A stretch of 64,000 nt of DNA from positions 26,825,501 through 26,889,500 of the forward strand of contig NC_088345.1 in NCBI RefSeq assembly GCF_036884655.1. The letters run 5' to 3'. The translations under genes and the position numbers were made by a program. The notes under the pieces were generated by a model. That model made no database searches and was not told the origin of the DNA. It worked only from the letters and a program-made list of their open reading frames with translations. Source of the DNA: Musa acuminata AAA Group (lineage: Eukaryota > Streptophyta > Magnoliopsida > Zingiberales > Musaceae). Shown piece after piece: positions 48,012-60,711 of the stretch; position 1 is the stretch's first letter, and every line of letters begins with the position of its first letter.

Positions 48012-49956
48012 TGTTGAATCTCGTATGTTGATGATGAAATCACTTGATATGTGTTTATGTTTTAATCTGCATTTTGAGTGATGTAGGATGCTTCGATCAG
48101 GATGAGACAATTAAAGCAGGAAAAATCATGTTGGGCCGAAGGAACATGTCAAAAGATTGGACGTCAGGCCGGTGGATCGGTTGACGTATCGACAGAAGGC
48201 TTCGGAACGTGGACTCGGGCATCGAGCCAAGAAGAGCAGGTATTGTACAAGGATATCGGAGTTGCAGAGTCAACTGGCCGATTGGGAAATAGGCCGTAGG
48301 AGAGGATGATACGCCGAAGAATCGGACAAAGCATCGAGGGACCAATAACATGCCGGACAACTTAGTTAATTACTTAGGATTAATTATCTCGATTGAAGTT
48401 TTGTTTTACATGTGCAGGATTAACTACGATGGAAATAAGACATGCAATAGGAGTTGCACTAGAGTCAAGACTATGATCACGTTGGGAGTTCGAGAGTTCG
48501 ACGGAAGTCCGGACAGTCATCGGAGGTTCTACGGTAACAAATCCGAGAAGTCCAGGAGCTTGCCAAATAAGCTTATCGGAACTTGCCAAGTGGATCATTG
48601 CAAGTCCAGGAGTTTGCCGGAAGTCCGCCGGAGCATCGTCGAAGGTTCGTTGGATGTTCGCTGGAAGCTCGCCGGAAGAAGCGATTGATGCACCAGAGCA
48701 AGTTGTAGTAAATGTTTTAAGAAATATCGTAGTTAGCATGTATATTAAGTTATGAATGAGAGGTGATCCCATTAACTTAATCTAGAGGCAATTGGGCCCT
48801 TGATAGACCCAAATTGGGTCGAATGGATCAACCCATTCGGACCAGAATTCCTGCCAAACGGTGGCACCGCCTGGGCTCAGTCTCCAAGCGAGACTGGGCG
48901 ATGCAACCGCCCCTAACAGGCGATGGAACTGCCTGAGCTCGGTCTCCGAGCTCTACCAAGCAGTGCAACTGCCCATGACAAGCAGTGGTACCGCCCAGAG
49001 GCTCAATCTCCGAGTTGCTAGACGGTTGTACCGCCCCAGTCAGGAGGTAGTACCGCCAGGACCCCGAAAATCCGAGAAATGATATTTTTGAGCTCCAACT
49101 TCAAACCAGTTTAGGACTTATATATACCCCACCCTTTCCTGCATGAAAGGGCAACCAAAGGGCACCAAAAATCCAATCTTACTCTATGATTTTTAGAGCT
49201 CAAAAGTGTTGTAAAGGCTAAAAGTTCTCCTCCCTCTTTTCTTCCAAGTTTAGATCTTTCAAGAGAGGAGAGAAATTTTTATAAGGGTTGTCTCCTAAGC
49301 CCGTCAAAAGGAGTAAAACTGTAAAAGGGTGGTTGGCCTTCGCCTATTGAAGGAAGGCCTCTAGTGGACGTCGGCGACCTCGTTGGTGGAGGAAGCCAAA
49401 AGTGGATGTAGGTCAAGATTGATCGAACCACTCTAAATCTCGGTTTGCATTTACTTTGAGCATCTTATCTTTACTGCAAACCTCCTCAGCAGCTTACTGC
49501 CTTCTGCTTATTTACGAATGTGTTTCATATTTAAGTATTTTCTGAATCGGCGTTAAGACGAAAATCGGTTTTATTGTACGAACATCATATTTTAGTTTGC
49601 GCTTACATTCTAATTTCCATCATAACTGTAAACTACCTTTATAACTTTGCTTTAACTGCATCTCACTTGATCACAAGTTAAAGTGATTTACGAATCGACT
49701 TTCATACCGAAATCGCTTTTATCGTATGAACGTCGTATTCCAGTTTGCTATTACATTCTGTTGTCTATCTTAACTGCAAACTGCCTCTATATATTTGCTT
49801 TAACTGCATCTCGCTTGATCACAAGTTAAAGTGATTTACGAATCGGCTTTCTTACCAAAATCATTTTTATCGTACAAACACAGTTTTAATAGTCGAAAGT
49901 TTTCCGCTGCACTAATTCACCACCCCCCCCCTCTCTTAGTGCTCTTGATCCTAATA
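48012..49956 (+). repeat. 3' LTR of element G
   Basis: 1945 bases, TGTTGAATCTCG to GATCCTAATA (final CA mutated to TA), then TTACC. A TATATA box lies at 49119-49124 and GC-rich units at about 48858-49060. The U5 is complete and shows what the 5' copy has lost. Confidence 0.88.
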
Positions 49957-49961
49957 TTACC

Positions 49962-52900
49962 TTTAGTCATTAGGGTGAATGAAGGTGAAAATGATTATCA
50001 AAATCATAAGAACACAAAATTATTGATCGAACAATAGATCATTATCACAAAGCAATCAGATTATACTCCTCCCTTTGATAAACCTTGGCGGGTTAAGTTA
50101 GGGGAAGAGAATTCTATTTGAAATGAAGGAAAGCCTCCTATACTTCTATATAGGAAGAGAAATTTGTTTGAAATGATGGTCAGAACTTGGTGAGACTAAT
50201 TCCTTAGTAAAAAGTAATTGGACGAAGGCTTGGTTCAAATGAAGCCTCGAGAATTGTGGCAGGAGATTTGTGACAGGAGACTTGTGACTTGGTTCAAATA
50301 AAAGCTTGGTTTATCTATTAGTTCCTTAATCAAAAGTAATTGGATGTTCGCCTTTGGATCTAACGAAGACAGGAGATTTGTGACAGCCTCCTACACTCCT
50401 AATCTTTCTCTTGAAAGCTGAAAGAGAAATGCCGTTGCTCTCATGTCAATCAGGTTGAAGCTAAATGGAAGAAGCCTAAATAATGTGAGGAAACCTTCAT
50501 TTTTGTACCTAAATCAATAGGTATGAAGCCTAGCCAATATCCCTTATGAGAGGATCGTACATTGAAGAACCATGCCTATGGTTGAAGAAGAGGTGAATAA
50601 GGTTGCTTCAGACAAATAGGGATTGCACAATTATCTTTCTAATATCATGCCCTTAATAGAAAAGGCAAAGGAGGATTGATGGCACGAGACTAAGATTTTT
50701 TTTTTTTCTTAATAGCATGAGACACTATGACTTTTCAACTTATTCTAGAGTTATTATATTTTTCTAATATAGAATCATCTCCACAAAATTGTCATAGGAG
50801 TTAGCGAGAGGCATAAGAAGTAATAATGTCTTTTTTTTTATTAATCTTCATATCAATTTTTCTCTATTGATCCAGTATTCCTTTGAATATATTTAAATTC
50901 TCTACCAAATCTTTTCCTTACTACATTCTCAGCATTGAATACAACTTGTTAGTTAGTCAAACCTTTAGCTAAATAATTTTTTTTTTTTAACTTATCACAA
51001 ATAACTTGTGGTGGAGTCATCATTAATAATATCATTAATAATATTATCAACGATGCAATTTACTAATAGTACACATACTTAGCTTTTGGCTCCTCTCAAT
51101 CTTTGTTCATCTTTTTTTATTTATTTGCTCATCCTTTCAGCATTTTTATACAAGAAGTCCTTCACCATCCTTTTCGATAGGAGGGTGAAACTATATTTTT
51201 CATCATATTTCACCATAATAAAGGTAGTAGAAACAATAAATAATATCCTTATTGTATATCTAATCATAAGATCTTTTGCCTTTTATACAACTTTGTTGGG
51301 GAGAGTGAACTTAAAACCAAAAAAGAAATCTCAATTATCAATAACCAAATAACATATCATAAAACCAATACAAAATTAACATGGTTTAGTATTCTGTCTA
51401 TATCCATTGACAAAATCAAATTCTTCACTATATAAGCAAAACCAATAGAAAGAATCTCTCTCTTAGGTTAACCTAAACCCTAGCCAAAACCTTTTTTTTT
51501 TTTTGTACCCATCGCACATAGTCCAAAGAAGAACTATACTCTCAACTCTCTCTAGGTTCACTAGAGAATTTTTGAAGCACTAAAAGTGTTTTTCTCTATG
51601 TTTCTCGTTCTCATCAAAATCTTGAGACTCATGGTATATTTACATGAACAAATCTTAATTGAGGATTTTTCTTTCTACTTGGATCCCTAATTCAAATTCT
51701 AATCCAATCCACCAAAGAGTTTTGACCTAATTAGGACTCCTTTAAATAGGTTGAATTTAATTAGACCTCTTAAATACTTACTAACCCTAACATATATTCT
51801 ATATAATGAACAGAGGTGGTTTTGACTTGTGTGTAAATTTTATAGCACCTCCCATGTTCTCAACTACAACTAGACAACTATATTCTATATAATCTATCTT
51901 GCCTAGTCCAATTAACACAACTACAACTAGACAACTAGGTTTTTATATGACATATTCCTAATGAACCCACATTAGTATAAAGTCATAAAGCCTCAACCTT
52001 TAATATATAAAAAAAGATAGTAATACTCGTTTTTACACTAATTTTAATAATAATCGAGTGTGCTTTAGTAGCATCAACATCACATATTAAAGGAAAATTA
52101 TCTTGTAGTGCTTATTTTGTCATAGTCAGTTTTAGAAGGACAAATAGAAGAGTGACGAGGACAAAAAAAACGAGAGAAAAAAAAAAGCCAAGTAGAAAGA
52201 GAACGATAACTAAAGAATGAAAAAAATATATAATAACAAAAAAAAAAATCTAATTTTAAAGTATGTTTATTAAACTTGCATTCATTGATGAACTAGGAGA
52301 CTAGGATTTGAGGGTTGGCCTTGGTACAATAGGGCTGCTCTTTGTAAACTTGGAGACTAGGGTTCTAATTACATAAATACTCTCTCTATATTTAGAGATA
52401 ATGTTTTGCCTATTGACCATTCCCAAACTCCACATTGATAAGAGTCGTATGCAATGAGTGAGTCATTTTATGTTTAAACCCAATTTTCTATCCCAAATTA
52501 TATATTATTTACAACCTGTAACATCTTTGATACTCAAATAATGCTTTAAAACATACCTTTTATGCTTTCTATAATTGTTGCTTTTTGAGGTTGATAAGTA
52601 TTTTTGGATTCCTAAGTCAAATATCCTAGGAGGACAAAGAATCCTAACGAGCAAAGAACCTTGTGAAAAAACAATCTTAGAAATTAGGGTTTCATTGTTC
52701 TATATATCTTTAGATATTGGTGGAGAGCAAGATATGCAGAAATGTTTAGAGTGCTCTTAGGTTTCTGTCTAGAGCATCTAATAGGGTAAAAAACGAAATG
52801 TGAAAAAATGTTTATGATCAATATGAGAGGATATATAAAAGGATTATTATAAGAGGATGTATAAGAAGTGTGAAAAAAAATTTCATGCATTGATTTTCTG

Positions 52901-54342
52901 GTATATTTTTTATTTGTAATTATTGAGTTTTTCTTTTAATTATGAAATCTTCTCTCCCCAATCCAACTGTTCAATGATTTCAAAGTATGAAATTCAACTA
53001 GGTAGCATTCTAATTATTGGCTCGCTCTCTCTCACGCACACATTTATGATTTCAAGCTTCGACAATTTATTCCCCAATCTTGTTATCTCATATTGTATAC
53101 AAAAACACTCAGCGGTTAAACAATGCCTTGTTCCATTAAACTACTAACGACAGGAAAATTAGAATCTTAGTTTCTTGTTATAACTATTCAAGTGACTGAA
53201 AAAAGTATTATGGCTATCTTGTAAATCAACTTTAAATTATTTTTTTCAACTTGATTTCCTTGAAGGTTCTGCTAACACTAAATGCATCGATGATAAACAA
53301 TTTACTGCTAGTTTTTGTTTTTGTTTTTTTCTTCTAAGGCGAACAAGATTACAAGAGATCGCAAACAAAAACCAACATGTAACATCATCAATAATTGTTT
53401 TCCTTCAAGCTATGTTGGAAAGGAAGTATAAAGCTATTCGAATCATCACAAACCAAGTGTATCTTTGGTTTCCCTGTCGAACGCTCTCCTTAGCAACATG
53501 GGCTTGATGGTTAAAAGGTTTAGCATCTTGGATCGAAACAAAATTAAGCAAAGCCAAGACCAAAAAGATAATATTAAAAATTCTAAATGCTGCGGTGCAA
53601 ATTTTAACGCATGCATCGATCCAACATATGATGGGTACAAGTTGATGCTTGTATTTCAATAAAGACTAGTTGCAACGTACGAGCAAATGCTCGAGTCTAA
53701 CGCGTGTATATCGAGTTGAGCAACGTGTTACTCTTAAGGAATTAAGTTATTAAATCATCATTACATCGCATGTATCATTTTACATTGACTGGAGAAACAC
53801 TGTTTAACCATACCAAAGCAGAGGTGAGATGAACCAGACTAAAATGTCCGGGTTGTAACCTAATTCTTTTGACAAAGCTTATCACTCAGTCTTGGCTCAG
53901 TCGAATGACAGCTCAGTTTCACAACACCTAGAAGCAGAGAAAGAAAAAAAATAATATTTATATCATATTATACTCGGGATTTTCACCAATTGACAGCCAG
54001 TGTACTAGAATCATATATCCTGTGGAATCGTTTTAAGTTCCAACCTAGAATCATATTCACCTTCAAATTAAGCTATAAAGTCCATCAGCTATACTATTCA
54101 GGCAAGATAAATACAAACAAGCTAAATGCAGTAGCTATAAGCCTTGATCTTCAAGAGTTAGCACAAGGGATCATAGAATTATAGAACATACACATTTTTA
54201 CCAATTTAAATGATCAAGATTAGAGTTCTGAACTGGAGATATTGCCAGAGATCTTGTGTGCATGATGAGCATTTAGCAAAACAAATTTGTTTAATGCCCC
54301 AAATGGTTTGAAAAAGAGGGGGATGATTCACATTAGAACTGA
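49962..54342. other. AT-rich intergenic DNA with no recognised gene
   Basis: Short ORFs here (none above about 90 codons) have no features I can name. A part (about 50100-50400) repeats words such as AGTAATTGGA and GACAGGAGATTTGTGACA. The region 51370-51950 resembles a reversed copia LTR (GGTTTAGTATTCTG, AAACCCTAGCC), but the evidence is weak. The last about 350 bases should include the 3' untranslated region of the FRIGIDA-like gene on the minus strand. Confidence 0.4.
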
Positions 54343-55131
54343 TTATGATGGGTAGTAACTCTGGTTGGGGACACTGGTTGGGGGGTTGCTTATGCTGGAG
54401 TTTGCATAGTATGCTTCACGTTCTAAAACAGTATCGGCAAACTGATACAAATTTGTACTTGAGCTCCCGGTTCCATATCCATCACCCGAAGCTTGTGAGT
54501 AGTATACATTTTGTCCTGCCATTGACAATGGACCCATCCAGGCTTCGGAATGTGTCGATGCTAAAAAATGTTGTCCCACTAATCTCTCATCAAGTGCTCC
54601 ATTCCCATGCAGTTTATATAAATCTCCATCATAGTTAGTAAATGGATGAGAACTGTTCTCCACTGTTGACCCAGCAGTACCTTCTGCTGTTGCTGCGACA
54701 AGTTCACTGCTAACTCCTGCTGAAGTATGGACACCCGCTGTCAGTGAGCTAACCCCACATAATCCATTATGTAGACCAAATCCATCATCATGAGCATTCC
54801 TCCGGTATAAGCTCCCATGGTAGCCCTCGGGATTAGCAAGCGAAGCACTTTGTTGCTCCTGATATTGCTTACCAAAATGAGGCATGATACTATGTGATGG
54901 TTTGGCTGAAGAACACCAATAATTTTTAAGTTGAATTTGACCCAAATCCTGAGCCTTTCTTTTCAAGTTCTTATTTTTCAATCTCTCCTCGTCCTTGGCA
55001 ATTACCCTTTCTATCTTGGCAATCTTCTGATTGATATTGAAGCTAGCAAGTTCAGATGGATCAAGTTTGTAGTTCTCCAGACATTTTGCTACCAATTTAA
55101 GCCTCTCCAAGAGCTTCTCATTGGCTTCTCG
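54343..55131 (-). CDS. FRIGIDA-like protein, last coding exon
   Basis: 262 codons plus stop. It follows a clear acceptor (TTTTGCAG ending at 55132) in phase 0. It starts REANEKLLERLKLVAKCLENYKL, the helical segment that follows the FRIGIDA domain in FRIGIDA-like (FRL) proteins. A basic, charged stretch comes next (IAKIERVIAKDEERLKNKN, then LKRKAQ), likely coiled coil and nuclear signal. The tail is low-complexity, rich in S, G, Y and N, and ends YYPS. FRL proteins act in the nucleus with the FRIGIDA complex in flowering-time and chromatin control; that role is known for the family, not shown here. No stop or frame break is seen, so this may be a working gene. Confidence 0.8.
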   Translation of the reverse strand, partial: REANEKLLERLKLVAKCLENYKLDPSELASFNINQKIAKIERVIAKDEERLKNKNLKRKAQDLGQIQLKNYWCSSAKPSHSIMPHFGKQYQEQQSASLANPEGYHGSLYRRNAHDDGFGLHNGLCGVSSLTAGVHTSAGVSSELVAATAEGTAGSTVENSSHPFTNYDGDLYKLHGNGALDERLVGQHFLASTHSEAWMGPLSMAGQNVYYSQASGDGYGTGSSSTNLYQFADTVLEREAYYANSSISNPPTSVPNQSYYPS

Positions 55132-56662
55132 CTGCAAAATACAATTGGTAATTCATGCAATCTAAAAGCTTGCCATATGCAGCATAAAATAGAGCTCTAA
55201 ATATAGACACCAAAATAGTGACTAATTAACAAAGACCATACCCAATTTCCATGGAACCACATTATATTAGATCCATCTACCATTCTTATCCTAAAACTCA
55301 GCAATATTGAAGAAATTGGATCTCTAATAGACCAAACGAGAAATCTGCAGACAACTGATTAGTTCTGTCCATCCAATTAGGGTTTGGTGGATCAAGGCTA
55401 CAGTTTATCATGTTTAAAGCTGCAGAAGTATGTTCTTGATCATCAGACTGATATGTGGCAAACAATGGACTGCCAAAGTACACTTCATTCTGTTTATTAG
55501 TGCTACTCTCTACAAGAACATTAAAAGAATAACACCAATAACTCCGAAGCTATAATTCTTTACAAGTGAAAAATACTATCCTATATTTTACCTTCCACTA
55601 ACATCAAGTGTCCAAACCAAGGATTGACGTACCACCGTATGGGTGATATGTATTAGTTCGACAGAAGACCGAGACGTAGACTGTCCTGGCAAAACAGTTG
55701 GAATTTGACCATTACCAACCTGTACCGGTCGGGTAATAATCGGATTTCAACCGATATTGATCAACATCTGAGATTCATCTTGATCCAACGGTCAAATTGA
55801 CTGTTGGACCACTTTGAAATCTGATTTAAACCCTCTCCCTCCCCTGTTTTGCCCTCTCTCACTCTCACAACTTCCTAGCTCTCTTTCTTACTCTTTATCA
55901 CACATTTTTTTCACTCTCTTTCTCAATTAAAGCTGATCTTTGATGATTAGAGCTTCATTTGTGAGGATTAACATATTCTAATAAGTCATTTAGAGGAGGA
56001 TTACTCAAATTAAAAGGTATGTATTCTCTTTCTACTTAGTTAAATTTTGACATGATTAGCTCCATTATATCTAGTTCATGATGATTAGGGTCAATCACTT
56101 TTTTTAGTGCCCAATTAGGATAAATGGAGCTTGCTAATTGTGTGATTAGTGGCATTAATTTGAATTAGGGTACTTTTAGTTAGCTTTTGATATGATTAGC
56201 TCCATATTAGCACCATTATATCAAGTAATTAACGATTAGGGTCAATATCTTACTCTTAGTGCCAAATTAGGGGTAATTAAACATAAATGCAGCTTGTTAA
56301 ATGTATGATTAGTGGCATTAATTAGAATTTAGGGATCATTAAAGACATTATTATCTACAACCATCATTGGGTGCACTCCTTGACACAAACCATAACATTT
56401 ATTCAACAATTAACTTATTGTCTATCAATTATTTCCACAGTCATAAAAATTAATTATAAGGTTTTCCAATAAAATATATACATATGATCTGAAAATGAAA
56501 CGTCTCTATGCACTTTTCAAATAGCAAAAAAGCCCAGCAAATGTTTCAACCAAGGTGCCTTCTAAATAGTATATATGATGCCACTGAACCCAAATAGTTC
56601 AAATTAATTCAGCACTTGTTAATTTAACAAAGAAAAGAAAAAGAAAGAGAAATGCATCATAC
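55132..56662 (-). other. Intron of the FRIGIDA-like gene
   Basis: 1531 bases with GT (56662-56661) and AG (55133-55132) borders on the minus strand. It contains a diverged tandem duplication of about 140 bases (units from 56052 and 56192, sharing ATGATTAGCTCCAT and GATTAGTGGCATTAAT). Around 55615-55750 a stretch with CTGTACCGGTCGGG recalls the GTACCG repeat at 61336. A 61-codon ORF at 55298-55483 has no family features. Confidence 0.7.
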
Positions 56663-56838
56663 CAGTGATTTCAGTGAAGATTGTCCTTCCATTGGTTCAT
56701 CTTTTGCAAATAGTGTAGATTTCTGCAAAAAGGAAACCAGCAGGGGCAAAGGGGGATGCTTGTCCTTCAGCTCAAAAGCGCAAATAAGATTCACAGCTTC
56801 AACATTCATTTCCTTACTTAGCATATCGTTAATAATAT
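56663..56838 (-). CDS. FRIGIDA-like protein, penultimate exon (end of FRIGIDA domain)
   Basis: 176 bases between an acceptor (CATGTGCAG) and a donor (CTG/GTATGA). Starting in phase 1, it reads DIINDMLSKEMNVEAVNLIC and then AFELKDKHPPLPLLVSFLQK. This matches the C-terminal signature of the FRIGIDA domain, in which a short helix for sub-units of type 'M.IEAV..AYAF.L.DKFPPVPLL' is typical. It joins in frame to the last exon. The earlier part of the domain is not found between here and the right edge, so the preceding intron must exceed 7 kb or the gene is truncated. Confidence 0.8.
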
Positions 56839-57323
56839 CTGCACATGAGACATGCTATTTAACACAATATAAAGATTCTAGTTAAAAATAAAATAAATGT
56901 ATAGTGCCAAAAAAGAAAAAGACAGTTCTAAGCATCTGCACGCTAAATTGAACATGCAGTAAATCTACATTAAATATATGAAAATGTTTAAAACACAGAA
57001 AACTAGTAGTGAAATAGAATGACAAAACTTAGTAACAAGCAAAATACAGCTCATAATATATTCTGAACATATCTAGATATCTAGTGGTGTATGAAGTCGA
57101 TAAATTCAGACAGAATTAAACAAAATATCACACTACCAGTGCAACGAAGGACCATATCCATGAAACCGATCAACATTTCATTTTTTCTGGTGACACTGGA
57201 CAGTAAAGGTCAGTATATGTGTATCGGCCGAACCAGTTGCCAAAATAGATATATATAAAGAGACAAACCATTGGCAAACATGGTATTTATAATAATAGCG
57301 ATCAGCTATTGTGACGAAATCGC
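56839..57323 (-). other. Upstream intron of the FRIGIDA-like gene, left flank of element I
   Basis: AT-rich, with no coding signal, starting with a good acceptor. It ends in ATCGC (57319-57323), the target duplication of element I. The same ATCGC opens the right flank at 63670, so the host sequence continues there. Confidence 0.6.
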
Positions 57324-58035
57324 TGTTAGGATCAAGAGCGGCACTAAGAGGGGGGGGTGAATTAGTGTAACGGAAAAATTAAGTCGATTTAAAAATCTTC
57401 ATACGATAAAATTCGATTCCGACGAAAACCATTTCATTTTTCTTGAATTAGTAGAGAAGAGGGGATTGGATAGTTTGTAATGAAGTAAAGATGAATGTAG
57501 TAAAAAGATTAAGCAGTAAGGAATGAACACACCGAAATTTATAGTGGTTCGGTCGTTGTGACCTACATCCACTTCCGATTACTCCTCTGTCGAGATCACC
57601 AACGTCCACTAATGGTCTTTCTTCAGTAGACGAAAGACCAACCACCTCTTTACAGTGCTCTCCTTTTCACGAGTTTAGAAGATAACCCTTACTAGCCTCA
57701 CACCTCTTCTTGGATAATTACAAAGCTTAAAAAGAGGGAAGAGGACTCTTCTCACTTTTACAACACTTTTAACACCCCAACACTTAATAGTTTTTTTTCA
57801 CACTTTGATTGCACTTTGTTACCCTTTCATGCAAAAAATGGTGGGGTATTTATAGGCCCCAATAGCTTCAAAATTAGAGCAAAAAAGTGTCTCATCCCGG
57901 ATTTCCGAGGTACTGGCGGTACCATCGCCAGTACTGGGCAGTACCACCACTTGACATTCTAATACTAGGCGGTACCATCGCCCAGTCTGGCGGTACCACT
58001 GCCTGATAGATTCTCGGATACTGAGCTATGACGGT
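57324..58035 (-). repeat. 3' LTR of element I, end part only
   Basis: On the plus strand it starts TGTTAGGATCAAGAGCGG with the G-tract of the reversed LTR end. It includes the TATA complement (TATTTATAGG near 57847) and GGCGGTACCATCGCC-type units up to 58035, where the match stops. Confidence 0.75.
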
Positions 58036-58880
58036 ACCACCAGATCTAAAAATGAGAAAACTATAAGAAGCAAGATCTAAAAATTGAGAGAAAAAGTTTT
58101 TTAGGATTACCCTTGTAGTGATTTCTTGAAAAGTTGAGATTGATCTTTAGATTCGCAAGAGATGAGGGTTTTCTTGAGTTCCTAGACGAAGAGCAAGGGG
58201 AATGAGAGGTGGAAAAGGGTTTAGAGGTGTGGGGAAGAGGTCTAGGAAGGCTTGGGGGCGTTTCTACCGCCGACCCTAAAAGCCCTTTTATAGGACGGAG
58301 CTGCGGGCAGTGGTACCGCCAACTGGGCGGTGCTACCGCTGGTGCACAATTTTCAGCCCATTTTCAAGCTGCAATTTTACCTTTCAACCTCGCAGCTATA
58401 TTTAGTATTCCAGTCATCACTTTGTGCTCAAGGAAAGTGCAAGCTTCATAGTACTTTTGCAGGCCAATACTTTTCTATCTATGTGTATTAATGATTCAAT
58501 CATATAAACCATAAATATCTGAAAATTCAAGTCACAGACATCAAGAAATAGTTTATTCGTATAACTCCTTTCCTTAGTTAAAGTAGGGCAGAACGAGATG
58601 AAAGAATCAAGATTTGTATTGAAGAATATCTTCGAGAAATAAACAGATTATTTTATGTTTGGTACATCTCAAGTTGTAGATAGCGACATATCGTCTCCAT
58701 AAATCCAAAGTCATCATCACTTTTTGTGAAACCCAATGGAGGCAATATAGATGGTTTCCTAAGTATGCTCTAGTATATTAAAAAAATTGTGCATCATCAT
58801 TTAAATCTGAAAACCAATCAAAAATTTTCAAGATCAAATGTGTAGCACATAATTTCAAAACATATTATTTCAAATCACAT
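58036..58880. other. Unassigned filler inside element I
   Basis: No gene is supported. A small piece (about 58285-58345) has TTTTATAGG and GGGCGGTGCTACCGC, so a diverged LTR fragment may be present. The rest is AT-rich and unlike the other elements here. Confidence 0.35.
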
Positions 58881-60662
58881 CGTCAAGCATGATTTCATTG
58901 AATATAAAATATCTTCATTTAAATTTATTTTGTTACCAATAGTTTTAATTCCAATGATATTTTCTTTATTGTTTTGGCTAGAGAGCTTTACGAAGTATTT
59001 TGGATCTCCGGTCATAAGCCTTGAGCATCCACTATTAAACTATCATTCTTGCTCCTAGCTTGTGATGGTAGACACTTCTATAAGAAAGGGTGATTTTTAG
59101 GCAACCATTTGACCTTGGGTGCCTCATAAATCAATCTACTCAACTTATCATTTTGCATAGAATTCCTTATGGTTCCTTTAGGAACCCAAATCAATTTGTG
59201 TGGACTATATCTCTTAAATGGACATTTATAAGCAATATGTTCGGGTTTGCAACAAAAGTTACATTTGGTGCAGGGTGATACATGCAAGGTATGGTCTTTT
59301 ACAAAGGTGGTTGGATTTTGGTGAGAGCTACTCACAAATCCGATTCCGCCTCTTCTATAAACATGACCCTTATTAGCAAGGATCATATTCAAGGACTGGC
59401 TACCAATCTCAAACTTTTCTAAGGTTTCTTTGAGTAGCAAGTTTTCCTTCTCAAGTGCCTCTAAGTGTTCACACTTAGTACATGGAGGCAAAGAAGGATT
59501 ATCATGCTTAAATTTTTTAAAATCAACATTTAAAAGGGCATGCTCCTTTTTCAAAGATTTATACTTTTTACTCAAAGTTCTACATTCATCAAACAATTCA
59601 TGAAAAGCACTTAAGTGCTCATCGAAAGATAAATTTGCATCTAATGAATTACTTACCTCATCTCTGATAGCCATTAGTGCATGGTTGGCGATCTCCTTGT
59701 TGCTTTGTTCTTTGCCTTCAGAATCGCACGGGTCATCCGACGTTGCTTTGAGCATCTTCTTCTTCTTTGGTTGCTTCTTCTTTACTTGGGGACATTCGCT
59801 TTTAAAATGTCCCGACTTCTTGCATTCGTAGCATATAACTTGTTCTTTCTTAGATTCAATTTTGTTTTTAGTATCATTTTTAGATTTATTTCTTTTTATG
59901 ATTTTTTTGAACTTTCTTGTCAAGAGTGCCAAGTCATCATCATGGTCCTCATCGCTTGAATTTTGTTTCAAGTGGTCTTCATGAGTTATTAGTGCTATAT
60001 CCTTCCAGTTCTTTGGAAGGTTGTTCTCAAGCTCTTCATAAGCATTGCAAGTCATTTCGTAGGTCATCAATGACCCAATAAGTTCTTCAAGCGAAAAGTT
60101 GTTCAAATCCTTGGCTTCTTGAATTTTCGTTATTTTAGGATCCTAACTCTTTGGGAGGGATCTTAATATTTTGTTAACAAATTCGAAATTAGAAAAACTT
60201 TTACCAAGTCCTTTTAGACCATTGACGACATCCGTAAACCAGGTGTATATGTCTCCAATGGTCTCACTTGGTTTTATCTGAAACAACTCATAAGTATGGA
60301 CTAAAAGATTAATTTTGGACTCCTTTACTCTACTAGTGCCCTCGTAAGTGATTTCGAGTGTATGCCAAATATCAAAAACAATTTTACAAATAGACACTTG
60401 ATTGAACTCGATTTTATCTAAAGCGCAAAACAAGGCATTCATAGCCTTGGCATTTAAAGCAAAAGTCTTCTTCTTCAACTCATTCCAATTGTTCATTGGA
60501 AGAGAAGACTTTTGAAAGTCATTTTCCACAATGTTTTATAACTCAAAGTCCATAGAAATTAGAAAAATCCTCATTCTAGTCTTCCAATAAGTGTAATCCG
60601 TCCCATTAAACATAAGTGGACGTGTAATTGAGTGACCCTCTTGGTTGCCGACAAATGTCATC
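58881..60662 (-). pseudogene. gag: gag and protease start of element I
   Basis: The gag start is near 60662 (MTFVGNQEGHSITRP), followed by a TAA where a tryptophan codon is expected (about 60537). The core (60529-60143, MNALFCALDKIEF and YTWFTDVVNGLKGLGK) ends at TAG, a TGG change. The second part (60106-59078) has the knuckle CYECKKSGHFKSEC and a late extra CX2CX4-type motif, and ends PKNHPFL with TAG 59078-59080. That stop sits at the same gag/pol position as in A and B. Beyond it, protease codons decay with frame changes. It is a more diverged relative of A/B and lacks the TAA that A and B share 63 bases before the TAG. Confidence 0.82.
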
Positions 60663-60697
60663 TCTCTTGAGTTTCAAACCAAACTAAGAGTGACCTT

Positions 60698-60709
60698 GTT
60701 CTGATACCA
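60698..60709 (-). other. Primer binding site of element I
   Basis: The complement reads TGGTATCAGAAC, one base off the usual TGGTATCAGAGC, two bases inside the LTR end. Confidence 0.7.
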
Positions 60710-60711
60710 AT

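Larger units (their letters stand above)
39895..49956 (+). mobile_element. Element G: second gag-only SIRE-type retrotransposon
   Basis: It is flanked by TTACC (39890-39894 and 49957-49961). The 5' LTR (39895-41351 plus 43800-44256) is split by a solo LTR and has lost its last bases together with the primer site and gag start. The gag relic (44257-45024), a long noncoding interior, a polypurine tract and the 3' LTR (48012-49956) follow. The architecture matches element D. Confidence 0.9.

Noticed and set aside
51370..51950. Reversed copia LTR
   Set aside because: Some wording fits, but I found neither convincing ends nor a target duplication, so it is only mentioned in the intergenic entry.
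53405..53662. Overlapping ORFs on both strands near 53.5 kb
   Set aside because: Fewer than 90 codons, mutually antisense, no recognisable motifs, and no splice context linking them to the FRIGIDA-like gene.
58209..58451. 80-codon ORF between element I parts
   Set aside because: It overlaps an LTR-like GC unit and has no protein features.
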